From contig NZ_CAJPRT010000001.1 of assembly GCF_905373215.1 (NCBI RefSeq), forward strand, positions 1 through 64,000: 64,000 bases of DNA. Reading direction: 5' to 3'. This DNA comes from an uncultured Campylobacter sp. Its GTDB lineage: Bacteria; Campylobacterota; Campylobacteria; Campylobacterales; Campylobacteraceae. Both the position numbers and the translations under genes were made by a program. Within the stretch, counting starts at the first letter, position 1. Each line of letters begins with the position of its first letter. The notes beneath the pieces were generated by a model. The model was not told the origin of the DNA and searched no databases. It saw only the letters and a program-made list of their open reading frames with translations. This document shows, one piece after another, positions 42,155-50,744 of this stretch.

Positions 42155-43591
42155 TTAACGAAAAGCAATCGTAAATATCGCGCCCTCGTCGGAATTCGCA
42201 GCGCTTATGCCTCCTCCGTTTTTTTCGATTATCATCTTGCTCATGTATAGCCCTAGCCCGCTGCCCTGCTGTTTTGTCGTAAAGTGCGGCTCAAAAATTT
42301 TATCTAGCCGCGCTTCGTCTATGCAGCTTGCGTTATTTTCGATCGTGATTATTCGCTCGCCCTGTTTTAAAAACGAACGAATTTTAATCTCGCGTCGTTT
42401 AAGAGGCACGTCCAAAAACGCCTCCTTAGCGTTGTTTATGATGTTTATTAGCACCTGGATGAGCTCGTTTACGTTGCCGTAAAGCGTAAAATTTTCTTCT
42501 ATCCGCACGCTTATGTCGATTACGTGCTTTTTAAGCGAGGCGTTTAAAATTTTACGCGCCTGCTCGATCGCCTCGCTGACGCTAAATTCTTTCTTCGGCA
42601 TGTTCGGATTGAAGAAATTTTTAAAATCTTCGATCGTATCGCTCATAAATTTCACCTGCTCGCCCGCGTCTTTTATGCCGCCTTCGAGCCTCTCTTTTGA
42701 GAGCTTACCCCGCTCGCTATAAAGCTCTAAATTTATAAGCGTGGAGCTAATCTGCGATAGCGGCTGGCGCCACTGGTGCGAGATATTGCCGATCATCTCG
42801 CCCATGAGCGCGAGGCGGCTTTGATTTATCAGTAAAAGCTGCGTTTGCATCTTTAAAGTCGCGTTTTTTTTGTGAATTTTATAGATACAAAATATACAGA
42901 TCAAAAACACCACAAGCAAGCTTAGGCCGCTAACGACAAACTCTTTGGTGTGGTATAGCAGAATGCTTTTTATCGGAATTTTAAAGCTTATCATCGCGAT
43001 CGTATCGCCTAGGCCGCCTTTGAAATTTCCCACATCTCCGTAGAGCTCTTGCATCTTTTTAGGTGCTGCGTTGATGCTGTGGCATTCGGTGCACGAAGGC
43101 TGGGAGTTTGTTATCGGCAGGCTCAAAAGATACGAGGCGCCACCTTTATCATAGACGATCCTGGAGTATTCTTTATATCTGTTTTCTTTAAAGCCCTCTA
43201 AAATTTCATTCTCAAACTCGCTTCCTTCGTGCTCGGGATTGAGTGGTTCGGTAGCGACGAGCTTGTAGTCGTAGTTAATGTGATTTTTGGCGAGCTGAAT
43301 TTTATAAATTTCGCGCGTTATGTAGGTCGAGGACATCAGCCTCGGATCGAAAAAATCCTCGCTTAGAAGCTTTTTTTCTTTAAGCTCGTTTATTAGCGGG
43401 CGCTGCACGGTCGAGACGTAATCGCGCACCGCATTCATCGTATCTAGGATATAAAACGCCTCGCGCCTCGTGTCTTTTAGCGCAAGCTCGCGGTAGAAGT
43501 TAAAAACCAAAGCCGTAATTACGATATATAGCAGCACGAAAAGCGCTACGATAAATTTAAATTTATACTTCAAAGAGATACCCCACCGCAT
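42155..43591 (-). CDS. mccS: MccS, membrane histidine kinase with a c-type haem sensor domain
   Basis: 478 residues: helix 1 (about 13-33), a periplasmic DUF3365-like domain to about residue 205 containing CTECH (167-171), helix 2 (about 213-232), then HisKA with NISHQWRQPL (phospho-His) and HATPase_c (NELIQVLINIINNAKEAF and GSGLGLYMSK). The CxxCH in the sensor predicts covalent haem, so redox state, sulfite or a gas may be sensed. It overlaps the regulator gene mccR by 29 bp. Wolinella mcc expression depends on a MccR/MccS pair in the same place. Confidence 0.9.
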   Translation of the reverse strand: MRWGISLKYKFKFIVALFVLLYIVITALVFNFYRELALKDTRREAFYILDTMNAVRDYVSTVQRPLINELKEKKLLSEDFFDPRLMSSTYITREIYKIQLAKNHINYDYKLVATEPLNPEHEGSEFENEILEGFKENRYKEYSRIVYDKGGASYLLSLPITNSQPSCTECHSINAAPKKMQELYGDVGNFKGGLGDTIAMISFKIPIKSILLYHTKEFVVSGLSLLVVFLICIFCIYKIHKKNATLKMQTQLLLINQSRLALMGEMIGNISHQWRQPLSQISSTLINLELYSERGKLSKERLEGGIKDAGEQVKFMSDTIEDFKNFFNPNMPKKEFSVSEAIEQARKILNASLKKHVIDISVRIEENFTLYGNVNELIQVLINIINNAKEAFLDVPLKRREIKIRSFLKQGERIITIENNASCIDEARLDKIFEPHFTTKQQGSGLGLYMSKMIIEKNGGGISAANSDEGAIFTIAFR

Positions 43592-44252
43592 ATAAATTTT
43601 TGATCACGTCCTTGCCGATCTTGCGGCGTAGCTCTTTGACGATCGCCTTGATCGCCTCCTTACTAGGCTGCTCGAACTCCCACATGTAGTCGAATAGCTG
43701 CTCGTAGGTTACGGTTTGATTTTTGCGCGCTAAGAAGTACTCCAAAAGCTTGCTCTCGCTTTTGGAAAGATGACAGGCGCTGTCTTTTACGTAGATGATC
43801 TTTTTGGCAAAATCATACTTCAGCTCATCGTTTATACTAAATATTGGCGCGTGATTTATCAGCTCCGCAGCGACGTCTTGCAGCGCCCTTATAAAGGCGT
43901 TTTTGTCGTACGGCTTAGGCAGATACCTAGTGATCTTAAGCTCCACCGCCCGCCACAGATACTCCTGCTCGGTGTGGCTCGAAAGTATCACAATCGGCAC
44001 TGAGATGCCGGCAGCGCGAATCTTTTTAACGACCTCTAGCCCGTCCATATGCGGCACGCCGATATCAAAAACCAGCGCGTCATACGAGCCGCTCATCGCC
44101 TCATCAAGCGCCTCCAGCCCGTCCTTAACCCCCACTACTTCGCCGAAAAACAGCTGTAGCGATTCGGTTATATTTTTTAAAATCCCAGGCTCGTCCTCTA
44201 GGCAAAGAACCCTTTTATTGGATAAAACGTCTAATAATTCGCAATCTTGCAT
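43563..44252 (-). CDS. mccR: MccR, OmpR-family response regulator
   Basis: 229 residues: a receiver domain with the acidic pair at the N-terminus (CLEDEPG), phospho-acceptor Asp in VFDIGVPHMDG (about residue 60) and the conserved Lys in YLPKPY, then a winged-helix DNA-binding domain (SKSESKLLEYFLARKNQTVTY and the VKELRRKIGK recognition region). It is encoded with mccS and upstream of mccA on the same strand, and is presumed to activate the mcc operon. Confidence 0.9.
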   Translation of the reverse strand: MQDCELLDVLSNKRVLCLEDEPGILKNITESLQLFFGEVVGVKDGLEALDEAMSGSYDALVFDIGVPHMDGLEVVKKIRAAGISVPIVILSSHTEQEYLWRAVELKITRYLPKPYDKNAFIRALQDVAAELINHAPIFSINDELKYDFAKKIIYVKDSACHLSKSESKLLEYFLARKNQTVTYEQLFDYMWEFEQPSKEAIKAIVKELRRKIGKDVIKNLYAVGYLFEV

Positions 44253-44642
44253 ACTCTATCCGCCTCCAAGCTTAGCACTTTTTACTCTTAATCGTCTCTT
44301 AAAATATAACTCGCTTAAATTATATAAATTTAGCATTAAACTAACGTTAAAAAATATACCAAAGCGGTTTGCACGCAAATCTAAACCTCAAACCACCTAT
44401 GTGCGAGCTTTGCGCCTGCATAAGTTGGATAAAAATATCACAAGAACGTAAAAAGGCGGGGTGATAAGCTTGATATTAAATTTTACCGCCTCGCAGGCGG
44501 CATATGAAAGGCGGTAAAATTCTATTTTAGAGGGGCTTACATATGCATTTTGTAGACGAAAGGCAATTAAAACATAAAATCTCAGCTCCGCAGCTCGGCG
44601 GAATAGAATTTAAAATTTAGCCCAAGCTGAGCATGCTAAAAG
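44253..44642. other. Spacer upstream of mccR
   Basis: 390 bp of AT-rich DNA without a gene. It holds the mccR promoter region (the segment next to 44253) and an inverted repeat at 44480-44520 that probably ends the gene at 44643. Confidence 0.5.
44480..44520 (-). terminator. Inverted repeat, probable terminator of the Met/His-tail membrane protein gene
   Basis: ATTTTACCGCC and GGCGGTAAAAT are perfect 11-bp arms; inside the loop a second GCCTCGCAGGC-like hairpin may form. Lies about 120 bp past the stop codon. Because the arms end in A/T runs on both sides it could terminate in both directions. Confidence 0.45.
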
Positions 44643-45248
44643 TTAATGTGAATGCTCCATCTTTGAGTGATCCATGCCGCCGTGATCCATGTTCTCCATC
44701 GAGCCATGATTCATATGCGAATGATCCATCCCCTCCATCGAACCCATATCGTGGCTCATCCCACTCATCGAGCCATGATCCATCATAGAATGTTCCATGC
44801 CGCTCATACCTGGATCGGTCATTCCAAAAATCATCGCGACGTGTCCTAGCACCAAAAATACAATCAGCGCCAAGAAATGAAATTTAAGCCTAGCTCTAAA
44901 TTCCGCTCCTTTTGCGATAACTCCGAGTTCCAAAAGTAGCAGCACCAGCGCAGGCAGCGCCGCCGCTACGTATGCCGCCAAAGCTAAGGCGTCCGCAGCA
45001 CCACGCAAATGAATGACGGGCAAAATTTTAACCGCTACGTAAATGATTAATATCGTAAAATAAGCGCCGAGAATGATGCTAAGGCATTTATTGATTTTTA
45101 GAGCCAAAGAGCCCTTCTGCGCGCGGTACAAGCTAAAAAATTCGCTCGCTACTATCGCTTCTGCTAAGCCCATCGGCACCGCCATAAATAAAATCAAATT
45201 CCACGGCTGATTTGCCATCAAAAGTTCCATGTAATTCGTCATTGCCAT
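44643..45248 (-). CDS. Four-helix membrane protein with Met/His-rich C-terminal tail
   Basis: 201 residues: four helices (about 14-35, 48-75, 80-108 and 122-145), the last part entering a tail of about 55 residues made of Met, His, Ser, Gly and Asp (GMSGMEHSMMDHGSMSGM and similar units). The membrane part resembles small uncharacterised bacterial membrane proteins (DUF6803-type, from memory). The tail predicts Cu(I) or other soft-metal binding, like the tail of NosL in this window. AAGGAG precedes the ATG. A palindrome about 65 bp upstream may be its operator. Confidence 0.65.
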   Translation of the reverse strand: MAMTNYMELLMANQPWNLILFMAVPMGLAEAIVASEFFSLYRAQKGSLALKINKCLSIILGAYFTILIIYVAVKILPVIHLRGAADALALAAYVAAALPALVLLLLELGVIAKGAEFRARLKFHFLALIVFLVLGHVAMIFGMTDPGMSGMEHSMMDHGSMSGMSHDMGSMEGMDHSHMNHGSMENMDHGGMDHSKMEHSH

Positions 45249-45560
45249 GTTTTCTCCTTATTTTGGTTTAAAGGGCGCAATTCTAGCGGCTTTCGGTAAA
45301 AAATTTTAAAACAATAGATAAGATTAGTGCGCCTTTAATCTTATCTTTCCGTAAAACGATTTGAGCTGCGTCTTAAAACTCGCTCACAAATATTAAATTT
45401 TAATCTCGCCTCGCACGCCGCCCCCCTTGTATCTAACGCGAAATTTAGAAAATTTATATTTGCAGATGCAGCTGCATTAAATTTAGCCAAAACGCTTTAA
45501 ATTCCGCAAAATTTCAGTTTTACAAAGATAAAATTACGAAATTTTTTAAAAGGATTTAAA
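45249..45560. other. Divergent spacer
   Basis: 312 bp between the Met/His-tail membrane protein gene (minus) and the small lipoprotein gene (plus). It holds the 45316-45346 palindrome and A/T-word spacer; no small gene was found. Confidence 0.5.
45316..45346. promoter_or_regulatory. 11-bp inverted repeat, operator candidate
   Basis: AGATAAGATTA and TAATCTTATCT are perfect arms separated by 9 bp, 68 bp upstream of the start codon of the Met/His-tail gene. Both the length and promoter-proximal position favour a dimeric repressor site, although a hairpin in RNA is also possible. Confidence 0.45.
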
Positions 45561-45779
45561 ATGAAAAATGCTCTTTTATTCGCCTGCGCGGCGCTGTTTG
45601 TATGCGGCTGCTCCAATCCTGAGCAGCCAAAGCCAGGCGTTTCGCATTGCAGCGAGCCCAAAATGGACGAGGTGTCGCATCAGATGATCCAAATTTGTGG
45701 CGAAAGCGAGGATCCGCAAATCGAAAATATGCAGTGCGACAAAAACGGACTTTGCTTCGGCACCGCAAAAATCAGGTAG
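45561..45779 (+). CDS. Small cysteine-containing lipoprotein
   Basis: 72 residues: the leader ends in LFVCGCS (lipobox), and the mature part is about 55 residues with four Cys (SHCSEP, IQICGES, NMQCDKN and GLCFGT), perhaps forming two disulfides. AAGGA upstream of the ATG. It is convergent or unlinked to its neighbours. Function unknown. Confidence 0.65.
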   Translation: MKNALLFACAALFVCGCSNPEQPKPGVSHCSEPKMDEVSHQMIQICGESEDPQIENMQCDKNGLCFGTAKIR

Positions 45780-47024
45780 CCGAAGCGTCTTGCGGGCGCC
45801 GGCACTAAATTTAACTATTTTAGAGCCAAGATCGAGCGCCCGCAAGCGGTCTAAATCGCGCTTTAAAATTTAGCCAGCAATTTAAATTTAGCCTCATTTC
45901 ACGCGCTGATGCATTTTATCTATCTTGTTTTTAGCTGCGCCCGCCGATTGATCGAGCTACTCTTGGCGCAATAAAATTTTAAAATTTCATCGCCAAGCAC
46001 GGCGCATAATTAGGATTTAAAAGTAAGCGCGGCTCAAATTTTATAAGTTTAAAATTTTAAAGCGGCATGCAATTTAAAATTTTACGCTTCTTGAATGCTA
46101 GCGGTGTAAAATTTCGCGCAAGCTCAAAATCCGCGCCAGGCAATTTTGTGCCGCTGCAAAATTTCTAGATCACAACTCCGCTCAGTAGAATTTTTAGTGG
46201 TGCAGATAAGGGGCGCAAAATCTGCGCCATCTAATCCTGCACGGATCACACCATGCAAATTTCTATGTCGTGCGTCAAGGCTCATAGCCTAATCTCGCTA
46301 CAAGATCGCTTGCGAAATAGTGCAGTATCCTTAGTCGCATAGCGTATCACAGCCTTACTCGCTGCATAGCCGAGATCCGTAGCTGCAGTGCAAAATGGCG
46401 CAAAATTCTTTGCCGTGCGGTAGGAGTTCTCAGAGCAAAAAAAGACGTGGCATCTTCTACCGACGGTGCTAGTTTATAATCTAACTCGCGCCTCAGAATT
46501 CCACCTAAAACTCATTACTTAAAATTTCGTCTCAAAAAAATCACGCATGAGAAATTCCGCTTTATCTTTACGGCTTAAAATTTCGTACGGATCGCACTGA
46601 GCGAAATCTCACCACTGCGCGACGCAAGCTTAAAATTTCAGCGGCGAACTCGCCGCATATTAAATTCTGCTTCACTATTACGACTTAAATTCTATCACAA
46701 GCCCGCAGATTTAAAATTTTACTTCAAACGACGCCGTGAAATTTCTATCCTCCTAGATACATATCTCGCGGTGCCTGCGCCGCTCGCACTTAGCGGCGAC
46801 GCTATATCTTTGCCGATAGCAACCCTCGCACAGGGCGCCTGCCACAGCGCGTAGAAAACAAAGCGCGTCTCTTTCATAATCGCCGTCTCTAGAAATTTTA
46901 AGCGACCGCAAAATTTTAAAATTTAAAAGCAGCTTGCAATTAGACCAATTTTCATAAATTTGGATTTGCTTTGTAGCGGCGCAATCTGGTGAGCAAGGCG
47001 CAACCATAAGTTACGCAGCTAGCT
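45780..47024. other. Long gene-free region
   Basis: 1.2 kb with AAATTTTA words throughout and no frame with a ribosome site. An 84-codon minus frame at 46753-47007 is rich in Cys and Arg, lacks a Shine-Dalgarno site and shows no protein-like pattern, so it is not called. This is the largest gap of the window; it may hold decayed genes or an unrecognised RNA. Confidence 0.5.
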
Positions 47025-47441
47025 TTACGCCAGCTGCTTAAACATTTCGATCTGTTCCTTCGTAAGCTCGATCAAATCATCGTTTGCGTATTTAAGCGAT
47101 GTCTCCAGACTTGCGATGAGCTCCTTACGGACGAAGCTCACGCTAAAAAGCGTCGCCCAAAATCGCGCTCCGCTGCCAGTGCTCGGATCCTCCAAGACCG
47201 CTCTAATCGCAGCTACCGCAGCAGCATCGTCCGCCGCGCCCAATACCTCGTCCACGAGCGGATATTCACCTGCGCCGTCGCCCTCGTTTAGCGAGCGCAA
47301 AAGCGGCTCAAGCGCCTCGTCGCAGGGATTATCACGCAAGAACTCCCGCACCGCGCGAAACTCTGCCGCGAGCTGATCCGAAAGCTGCGCAGGCATCGGC
47401 TGATGAAGTCTCAAAAAGTCTAATGCCGTTTGCTTGTCCAT
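47025..47441 (-). CDS. Uncharacterised acidic helical protein
   Basis: 138 residues, soluble, Ala/Glu/Asp/Leu-rich and predicted mostly helical (QLSDQLAAEFRAVREFLRD and ELIASLETSLKYANDDLIEL). No signal or membrane segment, and no family recognised. AAAGGAAT precedes the ATG. The composition resembles small HEAT-like or immunity-type proteins, without firm support. Confidence 0.55.
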   Translation of the reverse strand: MDKQTALDFLRLHQPMPAQLSDQLAAEFRAVREFLRDNPCDEALEPLLRSLNEGDGAGEYPLVDEVLGAADDAAAVAAIRAVLEDPSTGSGARFWATLFSVSFVRKELIASLETSLKYANDDLIELTKEQIEMFKQLA

Positions 47442-47642
47442 AAAATTCCTTTTAAATGATATGCGCGATTGTAGCTAATTTTGGATTGCAAAGAGATAAA
47501 TTTACTCTAATTTATCAGCTACTTCCGTCATAAATTCTCAATAATCTTAAATAATCAGATAGTGATTTTGTAGTGGCTTTTAGGGCGATTTTCGATGGGC
47601 TTTGCGCGGATTACAAAATAAAATTCCAAAATTTTATACAAA

Positions 47643-47672
47643 CAAAAAAGCCCCTGCGAAGTGCAGGGGCTT
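47643..47672 (-). terminator. Factor-independent terminator of haoCA
   Basis: AAGCCCCTGC and GCAGGGGCTT form a 10-bp stem with a short loop; on the minus strand it is followed by TTTTTTG. It is the clearest terminator of the window, about 50 bp beyond the haoA stop. Confidence 0.85.
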
Positions 47673-47720
47673 ACAAGCTTGATCTGTTTAGTCCGGCAAA
47701 ATTTAGCAGACTAAGAAGGA

Positions 47721-49121
47721 TTATTCCTCGATCTTGCCGGTTTTGATGCGGCGCTCGTAGATTTCGCGCATCTCTCTGATGTCATTTTTGACCTCGAATA
47801 CGCCGTGCCAATGCGAATAATCAGGTCCGCCCATTAGCGCGCCTTGACGCATTCTGCGACCCTCGTGGTGCCATGAAACATAGTAGATTCGCTGGAACGC
47901 ATCCGCCCAAGGATCGTCTTTTAGAAGTTTCTTTTCCTTAAGCTCTTTTAGCATCTTAGTCGCTTCGTCGTTGTAAACGTTATATAGAAGTACCTGCTTA
48001 TCGCCCACCTCAAAGAAATTATTCGTGTGGGTGCTTGCGTGGCACTCTTTGCAGACTTGCTTCATCTCGGCACGCGCTGCCTCAGGACCGTTTAAGTTAC
48101 CCGCCAAAGGATTGCCGACATTTAGTTTGCCGGTATTTAAAAACTCGCTTACCGCGGTCTCATTACCGCCGGTTCGTAGATTGCTCTTAGGCTGCCACAA
48201 ATTCCACTTCAAGCGTTGAGATACGTTGTGAGTGGAGTTTAGATCGCCCACACCGCCGCTCATATGGCAGGTTGCACATGTAGGAGCGCGGTAATCAGGA
48301 ACCGCCCAAGTACCAGGAGCGCTGTCAAATTTCCATTCATTGCCTTCGGCGTTAAATACGTGTCCGTGCATCGAGTTATTGTAAATTTCGATATCCGGAT
48401 GATCAGGTCCTAAGTGGCAAGATGCGCAAGCGGCAGGCTTACGAGCTTCGGCGATCGAAAATTTATGACCCGAGTGGCACGATTTGCATCCGCCTACACC
48501 ACCGTCCGGATAAACCGTACCGATGCCATATATAGGCCAGGTCTCTTTGGTAGGTTTGTTATGCTCGTCCATTTTAACGACGCCGCCGTGGCATTGAGAG
48601 CAGCCGGTAATATCAGGCGCGTGTTTAAGATCAGGGATATCACGTCCTTCGTAGTGATACATTAGATCAACTATTCCTTTGTTGGCTTGCATCTGCATAG
48701 CGCCTCTTGCGTGACCGCTGTTTTCAAACTCTTTAACCTCGTTACTGTGGCATTTAGCACAGGTTTTTGGGCTAACTAGCACCGAGATATGATTGTCTGT
48801 GTCTTTCGGATGCGGCTCTTTAGCTGCCATAGGGCTATCTGCTGGCTGCGAGTGGCAGTCGGTACAGCTAACGCCTACGTGAGCGTGGCGGCTCATCTTC
48901 CAATCCGCAACGACGCCGGGAGTTTTTTCGGCATGGCACTCGACGCAGCGTCTAGCTAGCGGCGTAAGCTGCCTATTTACCTTTAAATTCTTCGTAAGAC
49001 TAACGTTTACAGAATTGCTTACGTTCGCGTCCGACGCGGACATATTCGCATGCTGCGCGGGCATTTCTGCGAATGCAAACGATGCGATACAGGCTATTAA
49101 AATAGCGACTTTTTTTAGCAT
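47721..49121 (-). CDS. haoA: Epsilon-type octahaem hydroxylamine oxidoreductase-like reductase (HaoA)
   Basis: Periplasmic multihaem cytochrome, 466 residues with a signal peptide (1-18, AFAE). Eight CxxCH motifs start at residues 59, 86, 121, 174, 212, 232, 282 and 357; there is no CxxCK, so it is not a pentahaem NrfA. The spacing and the C-terminal DYSHWHGVFEVKNDI fit the HAO family. In Campylobacterota such proteins (epsilon-Hao) act as nitrite and hydroxylamine reductases making ammonium rather than as oxidases, receiving electrons from the NapC/NrfH-type HaoC encoded directly upstream. It is 10 bp after haoC and followed by a strong terminator. Confidence 0.88.
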   Translation of the reverse strand: MLKKVAILIACIASFAFAEMPAQHANMSASDANVSNSVNVSLTKNLKVNRQLTPLARRCVECHAEKTPGVVADWKMSRHAHVGVSCTDCHSQPADSPMAAKEPHPKDTDNHISVLVSPKTCAKCHSNEVKEFENSGHARGAMQMQANKGIVDLMYHYEGRDIPDLKHAPDITGCSQCHGGVVKMDEHNKPTKETWPIYGIGTVYPDGGVGGCKSCHSGHKFSIAEARKPAACASCHLGPDHPDIEIYNNSMHGHVFNAEGNEWKFDSAPGTWAVPDYRAPTCATCHMSGGVGDLNSTHNVSQRLKWNLWQPKSNLRTGGNETAVSEFLNTGKLNVGNPLAGNLNGPEAARAEMKQVCKECHASTHTNNFFEVGDKQVLLYNVYNDEATKMLKELKEKKLLKDDPWADAFQRIYYVSWHHEGRRMRQGALMGGPDYSHWHGVFEVKNDIREMREIYERRIKTGKIEE

Positions 49122-49131
49122 TGCTTCTCCT

Positions 49132-49689
49132 TTATTTGGTTTTGTTATTTTCTCGGTTGTATTTATCCCAATATTTGGTGATCTCTATACCCATATTTTT
49201 GTGACCGACGTTTTCGTGGCACTGCACGCAGGTTTTGCCGGTAGTGCCCGCGAAATAATCCCTATGCGCGAGCCAAGCTTTATTTACTTGATTATTCTGC
49301 TCTTTTAAATTTCGATGGCAGCTTAGACAGCCGCTTTCATAAACGAAATGATTTCGCTCCTTGCGTTTTTCTTGCCAGTCGATCTTATCGGCATCGGTAA
49401 AGACCGTCTTATAGACATCATTTGCGGAGGTTAGAGCTTTAGTCCAAAGATACATAAAGGTATTTTCATGAGAAACGTGACAGGCGACGCAATCGGCCTT
49501 GAAGCCTTGCGGGTTATTGCCGCCGTGAACATCGTTGTGAAATGCGTTTGCCATCGGCTGCATCGTATGACAGGATACGCAGAATTTATCGGTGCCCGTA
49601 AGGTGAACCATCTCCGCAATCCCAAGAGAAAGTATCATTCCTATAAGCACACAAGCGCCCACGAGCAGCACAAGAGTTTTCTTTTTCAT
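49132..49689 (-). CDS. haoC: HaoC, tetrahaem NapC/NrfH-family quinol dehydrogenase
   Basis: 185 residues: one N-terminal membrane anchor (about 6-27), then four haem motifs CVSCH, CVACH, CLSCH and CVQCH. The first is followed by TMQPM, as in NrfH, where a Met can ligate haem 1. It oxidises menaquinol and hands electrons to HaoA. First gene of the two-gene haoCA operon, divergent from the fumarase genes. Confidence 0.9.
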   Translation of the reverse strand: MKKKTLVLLVGACVLIGMILSLGIAEMVHLTGTDKFCVSCHTMQPMANAFHNDVHGGNNPQGFKADCVACHVSHENTFMYLWTKALTSANDVYKTVFTDADKIDWQEKRKERNHFVYESGCLSCHRNLKEQNNQVNKAWLAHRDYFAGTTGKTCVQCHENVGHKNMGIEITKYWDKYNRENNKTK

Positions 49690-49827
49690 AGGTTTCCTTG
49701 ATTTTAAAATTTCTTCGCAAAATTTTTAGTATTTGATAATTCGGAAAGCGGTATTTTATTATAAAAAGATTAAAAACCGCTTATTTTCTAGCCTTTTGTT
49801 AAAATTTATTAAATGAAGATAAAATTT

Positions 49828-49847
49828 TAAACTAAGTTTTTAGTTTA
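49828..49847. promoter_or_regulatory. Palindromic operator candidate in the fumarase promoter
   Basis: TAAACTAA and TTAGTTTA are perfect 8-bp arms with a GTTT spacer. The site ends six bases before a TATAAT box, i.e. it overlaps the -35/spacer region of the fumarase promoter, and it lies about 140 bp upstream of haoC on the other strand. Confidence 0.45.
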
Positions 49848-49853
49848 ACGGAA

Positions 49854-49859
49854 TATAAT
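49854..49859 (+). promoter_or_regulatory. -10 box of the fumarase operon
   Basis: TATAAT, perfect consensus, 30 bases upstream of the ATG of the alpha subunit with AAGGAGA between. Confidence 0.55.
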
Positions 49860-49888
49860 CCATTAAAATTTCAATACAAGGAGAGATC

Positions 49889-50734
49889 ATGAAAACGATC
49901 CAAGCGGCTGAAATTACCAAAGTAGTCAGCGAGCTTTGCAAAAAAGCCTGTTATCACGTCACGCCAGATATGCGCGCGGCATTTGAGAAAGCGCGCGAGA
50001 ACGAGACTTCGCCTATCGGCAAGGATATCTTAGGCAAGCTCTTACAAAATGCCGATTTGGCGGCGAAAGAGGTCGCGCCGATCTGCCAAGATACCGGTAT
50101 GACGGTGGTTTTTGTCGAACTCGGTCAGGATGTGCATATCGAGGGCGGATATTTGGAGGATGCTATCAATGCAGGCGTTGCGGACGGCTACGTAGGCGGC
50201 TATCTACGCAAATCCGTGGTCGCAGAGCCGCTTTTTGAGCGCAAAAACACCACAAACAATACCCCTGCGGTCATCAATACCCGCATCGTCCCAGGCGACA
50301 AGCTTAAGATCAAAGTAGCCCCGAAGGGCTTCGGTAGCGAAAACAAATCTGTACTAAAAATGCTCGTTCCCGCAGACGGCATCGAGGGGGTAAAAAAGGT
50401 ATTTTTAGAGGCGGTTAAATACGCTGGTCCTAACGCTTGCCCTCCTATGGTCGTAGGCGTCGGTATCGGCGGCACGATGGATAAGGCGGCGCTTTTAGCC
50501 AAGCAAGCCGCGGTTCGCTCAATCGACAGCAGAAATCCCGACGAGCGCTACGCCAAGCTAGAGGATGAGCTACTGGAGATGGCGCGCGCTACGGGCGTCG
50601 GTCCGCAGGGTTTGGGCGGCATAAATACCGCCGTTAAGGTCAATGTAGAGTGGTATCCGACCCACATAGCAGGGCTTCCGGTCGCCGTTAATATCAACTG
50701 CCACGCGGCTCGCCATGCCGACGCTGAACTATAA
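49889..50734 (+). CDS. Class I fumarate hydratase (or tartrate dehydratase), alpha subunit
   Basis: Iron-sulfur lyase interconverting malate and fumarate in the cytoplasm. 281 residues with family motifs PICQDTGMTVVFVELG (cluster Cys), NNTPAVINTRIVPGD, NACPPMVVGVGIGGTMDKA and VGPQGLGG. Fe-S cluster cysteines are expected at CQDTG, CPPM and a C-terminal Cys (NCHAARHA). The two-subunit form is common in anaerobes and separate from FumC. Strong AAGGAGA. A class I fumarase is favoured over L-tartrate dehydratase by the Dcu/anaerobic context. Confidence 0.88.
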   Translation: MKTIQAAEITKVVSELCKKACYHVTPDMRAAFEKARENETSPIGKDILGKLLQNADLAAKEVAPICQDTGMTVVFVELGQDVHIEGGYLEDAINAGVADGYVGGYLRKSVVAEPLFERKNTTNNTPAVINTRIVPGDKLKIKVAPKGFGSENKSVLKMLVPADGIEGVKKVFLEAVKYAGPNACPPMVVGVGIGGTMDKAALLAKQAAVRSIDSRNPDERYAKLEDELLEMARATGVGPQGLGGINTAVKVNVEWYPTHIAGLPVAVNINCHAARHADAEL

Positions 50735-50744
50735 GGAGGAAATC

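Noticed and set aside
46753..47007. 84-codon minus-strand open frame
   Set aside because: No Shine-Dalgarno site, odd Cys/Arg composition and no resemblance to a folded protein; it starts directly after the neighbouring stop but without coupling.
47721..49121. Pentahaem nitrite reductase NrfA
   Set aside because: Eight CxxCH motifs and no CxxCK; the pattern fits the HAO-like octahaem family.
50715..50744. ATG at 50715 as start of the fumarase beta subunit
   Set aside because: It lies inside the alpha gene; the ATG at 50745 is directly preceded by AAGGAGG.
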